From positions 1 through 64,000 of the forward strand of contig SECN01000001.1 in assembly GCA_004173515.1 (NCBI GenBank): a stretch of 64,000 bases of DNA, given 5' to 3'. Position numbers and translations under genes: made by a program. Under the pieces are notes generated by a model, which was not told where the DNA came from, did no database searches, and worked only from the letters and a program-made list of their open reading frames with translations. Below are positions 18,988-27,768 of the stretch, piece after piece; the first letter of the stretch is position 1; each line of letters opens with the position of its first letter. Origin of the DNA: Myxococcaceae bacterium. GTDB lineage: Bacteria; Myxococcota; Myxococcia; Myxococcales; Myxococcaceae.

Positions 18988-19926
18988 ATGCCTGCCAACC
19001 CACCCAAGCGAACGAACGACGAGGGGTTCCATGAGAGCCTGCGGCGGCTGACCGGGTACGCGCTGCGACTCATTCCGCCTGCGAAGGCTCAAGCGGCGCA
19101 GCTCGTCACGCCACGGCACGGCCTGTACCTGCTGCGGCAGCACCAACGCACGGTCTTCGAAGCCGCCATCTATACTCCGGTGCTTTGTCTGATTCTCCAG
19201 GGATGCAAGGAGATGACCTTCGGCGATCACCACTTTCGCCTGCGTGCCGGCGAGTGCGCGCTGGTCAGCCACGACCTGCCGATTGTCTCCCGGGTCCGGG
19301 ATGCTCCCTATCTGGTGTTGCTGCTCGACATCGAGGTCGAGGTGCTTCGGAGCCTCTCCGAAGACCTCGGCGAGTGGATGACGGCTCCCGCCGAAGCGCG
19401 GGCACTCGAGGTCCATCAGGCCGACTCGCGCCTGCTCGACGCCATCGGCCGCTATCTCACGCTCGCGGAGTCGGAGCTGGACGCGCGGGTGCTCGGCCCG
19501 ATGTTGCTCAAGGAGATCCACTACCGCCTGATGATGGCGCCGCTCGGTCACATGCTGCGGAGCCTGCTCCGGCCCGACAGCCACGCGAGTTCAATCGCCC
19601 GCGCCATCGCGCTGCTGCGGCGGGACTTCCGCTCACCGATGGTGGTGGAGGAGCTGGCGCGCGAGGTGGGGATGAGCGTCTCGTCCTTCCACAAACACTT
19701 CAAGGACGTCACCGCGTCTTCGCCGCTGCAGTACCAGAAAGGCCTGCGCCTGCTCGAATCACGTCGGATGCTCGTGGCGGGCGCGGCCTCGGTGACCACG
19801 GTCGCGTTCGAGGTGGGCTACGAGAGTCCCAGCCAGTTCAGTCGCGAGTACGCACGAAGGTTCGGACGGCCACCCAGCCAGGACGTGGCGCCCAGGGCGC
19901 TCAGCGCCTCTTCACGCGGTCCTTGA
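18988..19926 (+). CDS. AraC-family transcriptional regulator
   Basis: The 312-aa product has an N-terminal cupin-like sensor domain of the AraC_N type (residues ~30-190) and two C-terminal helix-turn-helix motifs. The first is EELAREVGMSVSSFHKHFK; the second ends in VTTVAFEVGYESPSQFSREY, followed by the conserved RRFGRPP. The latter is the AraC signature. It is divergent from the thioredoxin-fold gene with 114 bp between them, and a pair of direct repeats at 21-bp spacing lies in that gap. It probably controls both itself and that neighbour. The ligand is unknown; related AraC_N regulators often sense alcohols, aldehydes or other redox-active compounds. Confidence 0.88.
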   Translation: MPANPPKRTNDEGFHESLRRLTGYALRLIPPAKAQAAQLVTPRHGLYLLRQHQRTVFEAAIYTPVLCLILQGCKEMTFGDHHFRLRAGECALVSHDLPIVSRVRDAPYLVLLLDIEVEVLRSLSEDLGEWMTAPAEARALEVHQADSRLLDAIGRYLTLAESELDARVLGPMLLKEIHYRLMMAPLGHMLRSLLRPDSHASSIARAIALLRRDFRSPMVVEELAREVGMSVSSFHKHFKDVTASSPLQYQKGLRLLESRRMLVAGAASVTTVAFEVGYESPSQFSREYARRFGRPPSQDVAPRALSASSRGP

Positions 19927-20049
19927 GCCGCACAGCCCCCTCCAACTCGCTGCCTCGCCCGCCCAAACTGATGCAAGCAGGAGGCGCGGGTCCAGCGGTC
20001 CACCCCGCCCGGCCCGCGCCTCTCGTCTGTCAGGACGATGCCCGCGTGG

Positions 20050-20499
20050 CTAACGCGTCGTCTCGTTGCCCGAGCCGCCCGTGTTGCCACCGGAGTTGTC
20101 CATGTTGTGGCTGCCGGAGGTGTCCATCCCGGTGCCGGTGGAGCCGCCGGTGCCGGTGGAGCCGGAGGAGTTGTCCATCGGCTCCTGCATCATTCCGGAG
20201 CCTCCGGTCCCCGAGTCCATGCCGGAACCTCCCGTGCCCCCGTCGTCCGTCATCATGCTGCCGGAGCCGCCCATGCCCTCGCTCGTGGAGCCGGAGGTGC
20301 CCATGCCCGTGCCCGAGGACGTTCCGGTGCTCGGCGGATTCTGCATCGTGTCCCCCGTGCTGTGGGTCGTGCTGCCGGAGCCGCCCGTGCCCTCCTGGGG
20401 CGCCATGCTCTCCGACGAGCGATCCCGACTCTGACACCCGGAGAGGGCCATCGCGCCCGCCACCGCCCCCACCACCAGCCATCGCGTGTAACCCGTCAT
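20050..20499 (-). CDS. Gly/Ser/Thr/Met-rich low-complexity lipoprotein
   Basis: A 149-aa protein begins with a lipoprotein signal ending LSGC (Cys at residue ~22). Almost all of the rest is made of Gly, Ser, Thr, Met, Asp and Asn in short imperfect repeats such as GTGGSG, GSGMM and STGTGG. No folded domain is visible, so it is probably a disordered surface-attached polymer or spacer. It lies 162 bp downstream of the methyltransferase gene on the same strand, so co-transcription is possible. The opposite strand also has an open frame (Pro/Glu/Val-rich), which is a shadow caused by the repeats. Confidence 0.7.
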   Translation of the reverse strand: MTGYTRWLVVGAVAGAMALSGCQSRDRSSESMAPQEGTGGSGSTTHSTGDTMQNPPSTGTSSGTGMGTSGSTSEGMGGSGSMMTDDGGTGGSGMDSGTGGSGMMQEPMDNSSGSTGTGGSTGTGMDTSGSHNMDNSGGNTGGSGNETTR

Positions 20500-20661
20500 T
20501 CGCGCTACCTCCCATTGGATGTGACGAACCCAAGGCTGGGGGTGATGGCGCGTGGGGGCATCGTCCTGGATGGCCGATGCCGTCGGTTCGCCCTCCCTTC
20601 CTGCGATGAAGGGGGCGCCCGCCGGGTCGTCCGCCCCAGACCGAAGTCTGGGGCTCGGGGC

Positions 20662-21624
20662 TCAGGGCTCGCGGCGGAGCACGAGCAGCGCGTACTCCAG
20701 CCCGCCATCCATCAGGCCTTGTTGCAGCCACAGGTGGTCGCGCTGCGACTCCATCCGCACGGCGTTGAGCGCGGCGCGCAGGCTGCGGGCGTTCGCGGGG
20801 GCGTGCTCCATGTATTCGTGGACGAGCAGCTCCGACGTCAGCGTCCAGAATCCCACCGCGCGCGCGGACACGTCGTCATGCACCTCCAGCTCCAGGCCCG
20901 CTTCCTGCGCGGCCAGGAGGAATTCGCTCACGCTGCCCAGGTGCGTGCGCCACGCATCCCCGGACGGGTGCACCGCGCCGGGGCGCACCCAGAAGCAGTC
21001 CGCGATGGCCAGCATGCCACCGGGCTTGAGCCACGCACGCGCGGCGCGCAGCCAGTCCGCGCGAGGGATGGAGCACGTGTTCTCCACGGCGATGATGGCG
21101 TCGAAGCACGCGCGGCCCTGCAGCTCCGCCGGCGAGGACAGCCGGGCCTGCACGCGCTCCGCCACGCCCGCCTCGTGCGCGAACCGGAGCACCTGCTCCA
21201 CGTGCTCGGGCACGTTGACCATCGCCGTCACGAAGGCGCGGTGTTCCTGGGCCCAGTACAGCGCGCTGCCGCCCAGGCCGCTGCCCACGTCCATCACGTC
21301 GCCGCCGTCCGGGAAGGGGGCCATGGCGCGCGCCAGCTCCGCGAGCAGCGCATCCTGCGAGGCCCGCAGCCGCTCGCGCAGCTCCGGTTCCGGCGTGCCG
21401 GGCGGGGGCAGCCGATCCACCAACCCCATGTGGCAGTGCACCCGGGGGCCGGGGCCGTAGCGGGCGAGTCCGCGCGTGGCGAGGGCTTCATGGTAGGCGC
21501 GCAGGTCGGTCGGGAGCGCGGGCGGGCGGGCGCCGCCGCTGGCCGGGAGCGATTCGCTGCCGTCACCCCGGCGCGGTTCGAGCGCGGGGGGGAGCGTCTT
21601 GTGGAAGGCTCTCAGGGTCTTCAT
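20662..21624 (-). CDS. Class I SAM-dependent methyltransferase
   Basis: The 320-aa product has a Rossmann methyltransferase domain with motif I VMDVGSGLGG (residues ~115-125), an acidic loop at the end of strand 2, and the post-motif pattern FDAIIAVENTCSI followed by LKPGGMLAIADCFW. This is the layout of small-molecule C- or O-methyltransferases. The ~90 residues before motif I are helical and contain HCHMGLVDRL. The ATG overlaps the stop of the histidine-kinase gene in an ATGA, so the two proteins are made together. That is an unusual pairing. The substrate cannot be read from the sequence. Confidence 0.8.
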   Translation of the reverse strand: MKTLRAFHKTLPPALEPRRGDGSESLPASGGARPPALPTDLRAYHEALATRGLARYGPGPRVHCHMGLVDRLPPPGTPEPELRERLRASQDALLAELARAMAPFPDGGDVMDVGSGLGGSALYWAQEHRAFVTAMVNVPEHVEQVLRFAHEAGVAERVQARLSSPAELQGRACFDAIIAVENTCSIPRADWLRAARAWLKPGGMLAIADCFWVRPGAVHPSGDAWRTHLGSVSEFLLAAQEAGLELEVHDDVSARAVGFWTLTSELLVHEYMEHAPANARSLRAALNAVRMESQRDHLWLQQGLMDGGLEYALLVLRREP

Positions 21625-22976
21625 CGGTACTCCCGGGGCAGCAGGATGCGAAGCAGGGCACCGCCGCCCGGCCCGTTGTGGCGATGCAGCAGGCCCCCGC
21701 TGGCGCGTAGCAGGCACTCGCTGGTGTAGAGGCCCAGCCCGGTGCCCTGGGACTTGGTCGTGTAGAGCTCCTCCGCGGGCGCGGTGAGCCGTTCCGGGAG
21801 GAAGCCGGGTCCGTCGTCCTCGATTTCGACTTCCAGCCTCCCGCTGAGCGGTTCGGTGCGAGCGCGGATGAAGACCTGGGAAGCGCCCTGTGCGCCATTG
21901 CCCTCGCATGCGTTGACAACCAGGTTCTCCACCACCCGGCGCAGCGTGACGGGGCCGCCGCGCAGGAGCGCGCGCTGGGGACGGGGCGGCTGCAGCTCCA
22001 CGTGGATGTCCACGTCCGGGAAGCGCAGGGCCACCTGGGCCTGCACGGCCTCCAGCACCGGCCCCAGCTCCACGGGCTCGGGCTCGGTGCCGGCGAAGCG
22101 GCGGCCCTTGGCGCGCACCTCCTTCACCATCTCCTGGAGCTGGCGGAGGCTGTCCTGGAGCTGGCGGGCCTGGTCCTCGAACTCCGTGCGCGCCAGGCTT
22201 CCGCGCTGTGCGCCGAAGGCCTTCATCATGTCCGCCGCGCTCTCCGCGTGGAGCAGCGCCTGGTCCATGTCGTGGTGGTGGCGCAGCATCTCCGCCATGG
22301 CCTGGGTCAACTGGCCCACGTCGCGCTCCTGCTGTTCGATGAGCTGCGCGTGCACGGCGGCGCGCAGGCGCTCCGCGTCCGCGCGGGCCTGGTCATGCCG
22401 CACGGCGAAGGTGCCCAGGTACAGCTCCGCGATGAGGGCCGAGGGCACCACGATGGCGAAGAGCACCGCGTGGTCGGCGCCGGCGCTCAGGGGCAGCGCG
22501 CACAGCATGCCCACGAGCGTGCCCACCGCGAGGAAGGGCTCGCGCCACGTCACGCGGTACTGGCGGCCATGCGCGGCGGTGGTGAAGACGAGCGCCATGC
22601 CGAAGACGATGGCCCCCGGCATCGCGGCGAGCGCCATGAGGCTCGCGAGGAAGAAGTGCAGCAGCGCCATGCAGGGCAGCCGCCACAGCCAGCCCCAGGT
22701 GGACAGCCGCGCGCGGCGCGAGTGCACCACGGAGAAGGCCAGCCCGCTGACGATGCCGGGCAGGAAGCACGCGAACGCGGTGGAGAAGGGGAGGGCGAAG
22801 AAGGTGCGCGCGCCCGGGGCCCAGGACACGGCGGCGAGCAGCGCGGTGCCCGCGAGGGCGGTGCCCACGCAGGTGCCCACGCGTTCGGAGGCGAGGATGC
22901 GCGCCGCGTCCTGGGCATGCATCCAACGGCGGAAGGCCGTCACCACCACGGAGGAGGACTCTGGCGGGGCCCTCAT
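21621..22976 (-). CDS. Membrane histidine kinase coupled to a methyltransferase
   Basis: A 451-aa protein starts at ATG 22976 (MRAPPESSSVVV). It has about six hydrophobic segments between residues ~25 and 200, without a recognisable sensor domain. After these come a coiled-coil stretch and an unusual H-box (EMLRHHHDMDQALLHAE). The ATPase domain has the N-box NLVVNACEGNG, G1 DDGPGF and G2 GTGLGLYTSE. It is thus a complete kinase of the HATPase_c type. No response regulator is adjacent. The stop overlaps the methyltransferase ATG by four bases. The signal may be membrane-borne and the output may act through an unlinked regulator. Confidence 0.8.
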   Translation of the reverse strand: MRAPPESSSVVVTAFRRWMHAQDAARILASERVGTCVGTALAGTALLAAVSWAPGARTFFALPFSTAFACFLPGIVSGLAFSVVHSRRARLSTWGWLWRLPCMALLHFFLASLMALAAMPGAIVFGMALVFTTAAHGRQYRVTWREPFLAVGTLVGMLCALPLSAGADHAVLFAIVVPSALIAELYLGTFAVRHDQARADAERLRAAVHAQLIEQQERDVGQLTQAMAEMLRHHHDMDQALLHAESAADMMKAFGAQRGSLARTEFEDQARQLQDSLRQLQEMVKEVRAKGRRFAGTEPEPVELGPVLEAVQAQVALRFPDVDIHVELQPPRPQRALLRGGPVTLRRVVENLVVNACEGNGAQGASQVFIRARTEPLSGRLEVEIEDDGPGFLPERLTAPAEELYTTKSQGTGLGLYTSECLLRASGGLLHRHNGPGGGALLRILLPREYR

Positions 22977-23260
22977 GCGCGCGCACCGGAAGACAGACGC
23001 AGGGCGGAACGCGACGCGGCGTGATGGGCGCGAGGCCGGACACGGGTGTGCCCGGCCGGATGGATGCATCCCGGATGCGGCCTCATGCTGGTCACCCCCC
23101 TGCACCAAGCACCGCCTGCTGCGTCGTGAAGCAAAGGCGAAGCCGGGTTCCCGGTCAAACCAGAGGGCGCGTCACTGTTGGCCAGTCCGCCGTGTCCGCG
23201 TGTCGTCAGGGTGCGTTACGCACTTGGGTGCCTGTGCGGGGCGGGGTAGAGGGGGCGGCC

Positions 23261-23881
23261 ATGCGTGACAGAATCCAGACGGTGTTGCGGCAGCTGGTCC
23301 AGTCCTCCGAATTGGAGGTGCGGTGGCTGCACACGTTGTCGCTGCTGGAGTTCATCGGGGCGCGGAAGATTTCGCGCACGGTGGCGGACCGGCATCCGAC
23401 GTTGGAGGTGTTGGGGCACCTGGCGGACGAGACGCGCCACGCCTTCACCTTCAAGGCGCTGGCGTGCGAGGTGGCGGGCCGCGAGGACGTGACGGAGTTC
23501 CTGAGCGTGGGCGCGGCGTCCACGTGGTTCCAGTCGCTGGACCGCGAGCTGGCGACGTGGGCGATGCAGATGACGGGCGAGACGGACGTGCACCTGCACT
23601 ACCTGCTCACCACGGCGGTGGTGGAGCGCCGGGCGATGGTGCTCTATCCGCTCTACAAGGCGGCGACGCGCCACGCGGTGGTGCGCGAGGAGCTGGGCCG
23701 CGTGGTGGTGGAGGAGCAGGGCCACCGGCGCACCATCGAGGACGCCTGTCAGCAGCGCCTGGCGAAGGTGGGCGCGACGCTGGAGCCCGCGCTCGCGCTG
23801 GAGGCGCGCCTGTTCGAGACGTTCCTGGGCGTGCTGGAGAAGGACGTGGCGATGGCGCTCGAAGGCGTCCGGGCGGCCTGA
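23261..23881 (+). CDS. Ferritin-like four-helix diiron protein
   Basis: This 206-aa helical protein carries a full set of ferritin-like diiron ligands. E30 lies in helix 1 (SLLEFIG), E57-x-x-H60 in helix 2 (ADETRHAF), E122 in helix 3 (AVVERRAM) and E152-x-x-H155 in helix 4 (EEQGHRR). The spacing fits rubrerythrin- or ferritin-like oxidases and oxygenases. There is no signal peptide and no extra iron-sulfur or rubredoxin domain. The start is ATG 23261; a longer frame upstream is unlikely because it begins inside GC-rich noise. It converges on the methyltransferase gene (4-bp gap). Its role may be iron handling or oxidation of an unknown substrate. Confidence 0.75.
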   Translation: MRDRIQTVLRQLVQSSELEVRWLHTLSLLEFIGARKISRTVADRHPTLEVLGHLADETRHAFTFKALACEVAGREDVTEFLSVGAASTWFQSLDRELATWAMQMTGETDVHLHYLLTTAVVERRAMVLYPLYKAATRHAVVREELGRVVVEEQGHRRTIEDACQQRLAKVGATLEPALALEARLFETFLGVLEKDVAMALEGVRAA

Positions 23882-23885
23882 GCCC

Positions 23886-24632
23886 TCACGCCTCGTCCGT
23901 CGCGTCCGGCGGCTCTTCGCCTCCGCCGCCCGCGCCGGACAGCAGCACCAGCTTGGAGCCGTTCCACGTGGCCTGGAGGTTGCGGGCCCGGCGCGCGCGC
24001 TTGCGGCTCAGCTCCACGCCCACCGCGTCCATTCCCAGCGCGTTGGCCACCGCGAGCGCCGTGCCGTGGCCGCAGAACGGATCCACCACCGTGCGCGTGC
24101 GCGTCTGCTCCAGGATGAAGCGGCACGCCACCAGACACGCGGACAGCCCCATGCCGCGCGTCCACGTCACCTCGCCGGCCTCCGGCAGCACGTCCGCGGT
24201 GGACTTCGCCGCGTCCGTCTTCAGGCCCCTGGAGAAGCACAGCAGGTGCGAGTACGCGGGCCGCCCGAACGTCACCGTCCCCGGCGTCCTGCGGCACACC
24301 ACCTTGTGCCAGAGCGTCTCACAGCCCGCCGCCTCCGCCGCCTTGGACACCAGGTAGCCCTTGTCCACCCAGGCCCCATCCTTCTTCACGTCGGACTGGT
24401 AGAACACCGCCACCCCGTCCTCTGGCACCCGCGACAACACCCGCGCCGCCGCCCCCACGAACCAGTCCTTCCACTGGGGCAGCGTGAGCGAGGGGAACTC
24501 GGAGACGTCCGGCATGGACGCCACCACCGAGCACCCCGCCAACACCGGGCGTGCGTCCAGCCACGCCAGCGCGTCCTCGCAGTACACCGTGCGCTTCGCT
24601 CCCGCCGCTCCGCTGTGCCCGTCGTCCGTCAT
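23886..24632 (-). CDS. DNA/RNA-type SAM methyltransferase domain protein
   Basis: The 248-aa product ends with a methyltransferase motif I, DPFCGHGTALAVANALG, followed by VGVELSRKRARRARNL. This is typical of N4/N6 DNA methylases and Trm11-like RNA methylases. The position where a catalytic (D/S)PPY motif is expected (residues ~37-45) reads SMPDVSEFPS, so the usual active-site Tyr is missing. The middle section has KGYLVSKAAEAAG and FGRPAYSHLLCFSRG. There is no restriction enzyme nearby. The start is ATG 24632. A nucleic-acid substrate is likely, but which one is open. Confidence 0.7.
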   Translation of the reverse strand: MTDDGHSGAAGAKRTVYCEDALAWLDARPVLAGCSVVASMPDVSEFPSLTLPQWKDWFVGAAARVLSRVPEDGVAVFYQSDVKKDGAWVDKGYLVSKAAEAAGCETLWHKVVCRRTPGTVTFGRPAYSHLLCFSRGLKTDAAKSTADVLPEAGEVTWTRGMGLSACLVACRFILEQTRTRTVVDPFCGHGTALAVANALGMDAVGVELSRKRARRARNLQATWNGSKLVLLSGAGGGGEEPPDATDEA

Positions 24633-24824
24633 GCCGCGTCGCAGTCTGCCAGAGCGCACCCGCTCCCACCCTGCATTCCCACCACGCCCTACCCCCTGGG
24701 GAAGCCCGTCCTTCCAGGGAACAGGCAACCCCCGAGCATATGGACGCCCTCGCTCAGTCGTGGCTTGCTACACTTCCCGTCTAACCCTGCTTCACCCACT
24801 CCCCCCGGAGTAAGGATTCCCCTC

Positions 24825-25613
24825 ATGCCCACGACGACCGCGACGGATGGCACGCCTTTGCACTACCGGGTGCTGGGGGATGGACCCCGCTCCGTGGTGC
24901 TGGTGCATGGGTGGATGGTGTCGGGCGCGGTGTGGGACGCGATGATCGAGAAGCTGGACCTGACGGGGCTGCGGCTGGTGGTGCCGGACCACCGCGGCAC
25001 GGGACCGTCCGGGCGTCCGACGTCTGGCTATTCGCTGGAGCAGTACGCGAAGGACGTGCTCGCGGTGGCGGACCACGCGGGGGCCAAGCGCTTCGCGCTG
25101 GTCGGCCACAGCATGGGCGGGCAGATCGCCAAGTGGGTCGCGTCGGAGGCGCCCGAGCGCGTGTCCGGGCTGGTGCTGCTCAACTCGGTGCCCGCGTCGG
25201 GGCTGCCGCTGCCTCCGGACGCGGCGGGCCTGTTCCGCACGTCGGCGGGGGACCGGGACAAGCAGAAGACCATCCTGGGCCTGGCCTGCAAGCAGTTGTC
25301 GCCGGAGTCGCTGGAGTCGCTGCTGAAGGACTCCGGGGACGTGTCCAAGGACGCCATCGAGCAGTGCTTCGATGCCTGGACGGCGGGAGGCTTCGCGCAC
25401 CGGCTGGCGGCCATCACGGCGCCCACGCTGGTGGTGGCCACGGATGATCCGTTCCTGCCGCCGCTGTTCCTGAAGCAGGCGGTGGTGTCGCTCATCCAGA
25501 ACGCGCGGCTGACGCACCTGCCCGGGCCGGGTCACTACCCGCAGGTGGAGCGTCCGGCGGAGACGGCGGCGCTGTTGGGGGCATTCCTCGCCGGCGGTTC
25601 CGCGCAGGCCTGA
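24825..25613 (+). CDS. Alpha/beta-hydrolase
   Basis: This 262-aa protein has the complete alpha/beta-hydrolase fold signature: the oxyanion region HGWMVSGAVWD, the nucleophile elbow GHSMGG (Ser in the middle), an acidic residue in ATDDPFLP and the catalytic His in GPGHYPQVERP. This arrangement resembles peroxidase-like or esterase members. It has no signal peptide, so it is cytoplasmic. GGAG lies 15-18 bases before ATG 24825. A small gene on the same strand follows after 46 bp. The substrate cannot be inferred. Confidence 0.85.
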   Translation: MPTTTATDGTPLHYRVLGDGPRSVVLVHGWMVSGAVWDAMIEKLDLTGLRLVVPDHRGTGPSGRPTSGYSLEQYAKDVLAVADHAGAKRFALVGHSMGGQIAKWVASEAPERVSGLVLLNSVPASGLPLPPDAAGLFRTSAGDRDKQKTILGLACKQLSPESLESLLKDSGDVSKDAIEQCFDAWTAGGFAHRLAAITAPTLVVATDDPFLPPLFLKQAVVSLIQNARLTHLPGPGHYPQVERPAETAALLGAFLAGGSAQA

Positions 25614-25659
25614 AGCAGCATCCGCCAGTGGGTTGGACCGGGAAGCAGGAGCGAACGCG

Positions 25660-26094
25660 ATGGCCTGGAGCATGTCCTTCGAACACGACGCCGAACACGA
25701 CGTGGTCACGGCGAACTTCACCGACTGCATCCTCGTGTCGGACGAGGACGTGTATCGGTGGCGGCGCGAGGTGGAAGAGCAGTTCGCGAAGTTCAACGGC
25801 CGGGTGGACCTGCTCATCAACCTGGACGGGTTGGTGGTGCGCCACACGGCGGGGCGCACCTTCGGCAAGGAGCGCCGCGAGGTGCTGGAGCGCAACACGC
25901 ACCGCTCGTTCCGCTACGGCGGCGATGACATGACGCGCATGTTCATCGCCACCAGCGGCGCCATCAACGGCGCGGCGGTGAACCACTTCGCCACGCGCGA
26001 GGCCGCCCTGGCCGCGCTGCTGGCGGAGCGGGATGCGCTGCGCAAGCGCGGCTTCATGCCCTTCGTGTCCAACCACCGCGGCACCAAGCTCTAA
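25660..26094 (+). CDS. SpoIIAA/STAS-like small protein
   Basis: A 144-aa protein (or 140 aa from the internal ATG 25672, MSFEHDAEHDVV) alternates strands and helices in the way of SpoIIAA-like/STAS folds. It starts with a strand ending VTANFTDCILVSD, then a helix (EDVYRWRREVEEQFAKF), then a strand with VDLLINLDGLVV. The C-terminal half is a helix-strand-helix stretch ending KRGFMPFVSNHRG. No catalytic residues are obvious. It is downstream of the hydrolase gene and convergent with the sulfite-oxidase-fold gene. The assignment is by fold pattern only. Confidence 0.55.
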   Translation: MAWSMSFEHDAEHDVVTANFTDCILVSDEDVYRWRREVEEQFAKFNGRVDLLINLDGLVVRHTAGRTFGKERREVLERNTHRSFRYGGDDMTRMFIATSGAINGAAVNHFATREAALAALLAERDALRKRGFMPFVSNHRGTKL

Positions 26095-26096
26095 AG

Positions 26097-26807
26097 CTAG
26101 ACGCCGGCGAACCACTCGTAGCCCCGGTCCTCCCAGTAGCCACCCGTGGCCGTGGGGAGGAAGCGCACGGTGGTGAGGTACTTCACCATCTTGTAGCCCA
26201 GCTTCACGCCTGAATAGAGACGCAGGGGCGCGCCGTGGCCGGGCTCCAAGGGCTGTCCGTTCATGCCGTACGCGAGGAGCGTCTGGGCATGCAGGGCGCT
26301 GGGGCTGTCCCACGACGAGTAATAGCCGCTGTCGAACGAGCGGAACTCCACGAAGCCCGCGCGAGGGTCCGCGCCCACCGCGCGCGCCAGGTCGCTCACG
26401 CGCACGCCGTGCCATGACGCCACCGCGCTCCAGCCCTCCACGCAGTGGTGGCGGATCCGGTAGTCGGTGCGGGGCAGCCGCTGCAACTCCTCCAGCGAGA
26501 AGGAGCGCGGCTGGGACACAAGTCCGCCCACGTCCAGACGCCATCCGGCCGGGGCCACGGGCACGGTGTCGGAGATGAAGTAGTGGGGGAAGTCACGGGC
26601 AGGGGTGAGCTGCTCGACGGGCTCCTCGGGGGCGAGGCGCGCGGGGCTGAAGAGGGCGGTCTGCGCGCGCTGGTTGAAGCGCTCCATCACGCCCAGGAAC
26701 CCGTCGCGCGGGCGGCTGGAATCACAGGCGCTGGTGGCGAGCGCGGCGGCCCCCAGGAGCACGCGGCGGCGGGTGAGGACGCGGCGCCCGGATTCATTCT
26801 CGGACAT
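26097..26807 (-). CDS. Tat-exported molybdopterin oxidoreductase (sulfite-oxidase fold)
   Basis: This 236-aa protein begins with a twin-arginine type signal (LTRRRVLLGAAALATSAC) that also ends in a lipobox-like Cys. The mature domain is of the MsrP/YedY sulfite-oxidase type: HYFISDTVPV, VGGLVSQP, SLEELQRLP, then RIRHHCVEGWS with the molybdenum-binding Cys at residue 122, and later RLYSGVKLGYKMVKYL. Such enzymes repair oxidised methionine in the envelope or reduce related compounds. The ATG lies 14 bp inside the end of the cytochrome b gene. The cytochrome would deliver electrons, as MsrQ does for MsrP. Confidence 0.85.
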   Translation of the reverse strand: MSENESGRRVLTRRRVLLGAAALATSACDSSRPRDGFLGVMERFNQRAQTALFSPARLAPEEPVEQLTPARDFPHYFISDTVPVAPAGWRLDVGGLVSQPRSFSLEELQRLPRTDYRIRHHCVEGWSAVASWHGVRVSDLARAVGADPRAGFVEFRSFDSGYYSSWDSPSALHAQTLLAYGMNGQPLEPGHGAPLRLYSGVKLGYKMVKYLTTVRFLPTATGGYWEDRGYEWFAGV

Positions 26808-27471
26808 GGGGCTTGCTCCCTCCGGTCACCATCTCCCCGAAGGTGCGCGGGTGCAGGGCGACGAGCACCACGTGGCCGAGGGTGAAGAAGACCAGCAACG
26901 CGAGCAGCAGCAGATGCACCGCGCGCGCCGGGTCGTAGCCACCGAAGAGTGAAGTGAGCCAGTGCAACTGCACGGGTTTGTGCAGGGCGAGGCCGGACAG
27001 GACGGACAGCGCGCCCAGGCCCAGCGCGGACGTGTACGCCAGCCGCTGGAGGCCGTTGTAGAGGCCGACCTGCGCGGGCGCGGGGCGGATCCGCAGGTAG
27101 TACGCGAGCGTGGCCACGGCGTTGCGCGTGTCGCGGCGGGGGAGGAACAGGCGACGGCGCCACTCGCCGCTGAAGGCGAGGTAGAGCACGTACACGACGC
27201 CGTTGAGCGCGAGGAACCACCCGAAGGCGAAGTGCCAGGCGCGTGCCCCCGCGAGCCAGTCCCCCAGTCGCAGCCAGGACGGAGGCACGGCATCCTGGAA
27301 GGGATAGAGCGCGTAGGCCCGGCCGCGCGGCCCCATGCGCGGGTACGCGGCGAGGATCTGCAAGCCACTGGCGGCGAGGATGGCGAGCAGAGGCACGTTG
27401 GCCCAATGCGTGAGGCGGATGGGCCACGGTTGGGGCCGGCGCTGTTCGGGTGGGTGCACGCGGTGGAGCAC
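26794..27471 (-). CDS. Cytochrome b561-like membrane partner of the molybdoenzyme
   Basis: The product has four hydrophobic segments with His residues placed like heme ligands: RLTHWANVPLL, AWHFAFGWFLAL, LHKPVQLHW and FFTLGHVVLVALHP. This is the di-heme cytochrome b561/b6 pattern that accompanies MsrP/YedY-like enzymes. I chose GTG 27471 (VLHRVHPPEQ), which gives 225 aa, because everything upstream in the frame is Arg/Pro/Ala-rich and not protein-like. ATG 27591 is the nearest alternative, and neither has a good ribosome-binding site. The gene overlaps the molybdoenzyme gene by 14 bp, so they form one operon. Confidence 0.7.
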   Translation of the reverse strand: MLHRVHPPEQRRPQPWPIRLTHWANVPLLAILAASGLQILAAYPRMGPRGRAYALYPFQDAVPPSWLRLGDWLAGARAWHFAFGWFLALNGVVYVLYLAFSGEWRRRLFLPRRDTRNAVATLAYYLRIRPAPAQVGLYNGLQRLAYTSALGLGALSVLSGLALHKPVQLHWLTSLFGGYDPARAVHLLLLALLVFFTLGHVVLVALHPRTFGEMVTGGSKPHVRE

Positions 27472-27768
27472 AGCACCGGCGCGCGGAGGGTGGATACGCG
27501 GGGCACGGGCGGCTGCTGCGTGGAGAACGTCGCTCGGGGATTTCGTCCGCCAGCGGATGGAAGACGTGCGCGCCAGGGTGGTGGGCAGCATGCGAGCAAG
27601 CAAGGGCTTTCGTGGGCGCGCGCGCCCGTCCACGAGTCGCGGGCGAGTGGCGGCCACCGGACGACGCATCGCGCGAGCCTGCCCGGGGCCCCCGGTGAAT
27701 TGGACGTGGGGGGGCGACCCGGTATCGTCTCCTTTTGCTCCCAAGGCCTTTTCGAGGACGGTGCGACC

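Noticed and set aside
20066-20434. Plus-strand Pro/Glu/Val-rich frame opposite the low-complexity lipoprotein
   Set aside because: It is the complement of the Gly/Ser/Thr repeats; the minus frame has a lipoprotein signal and a start, this one has neither.
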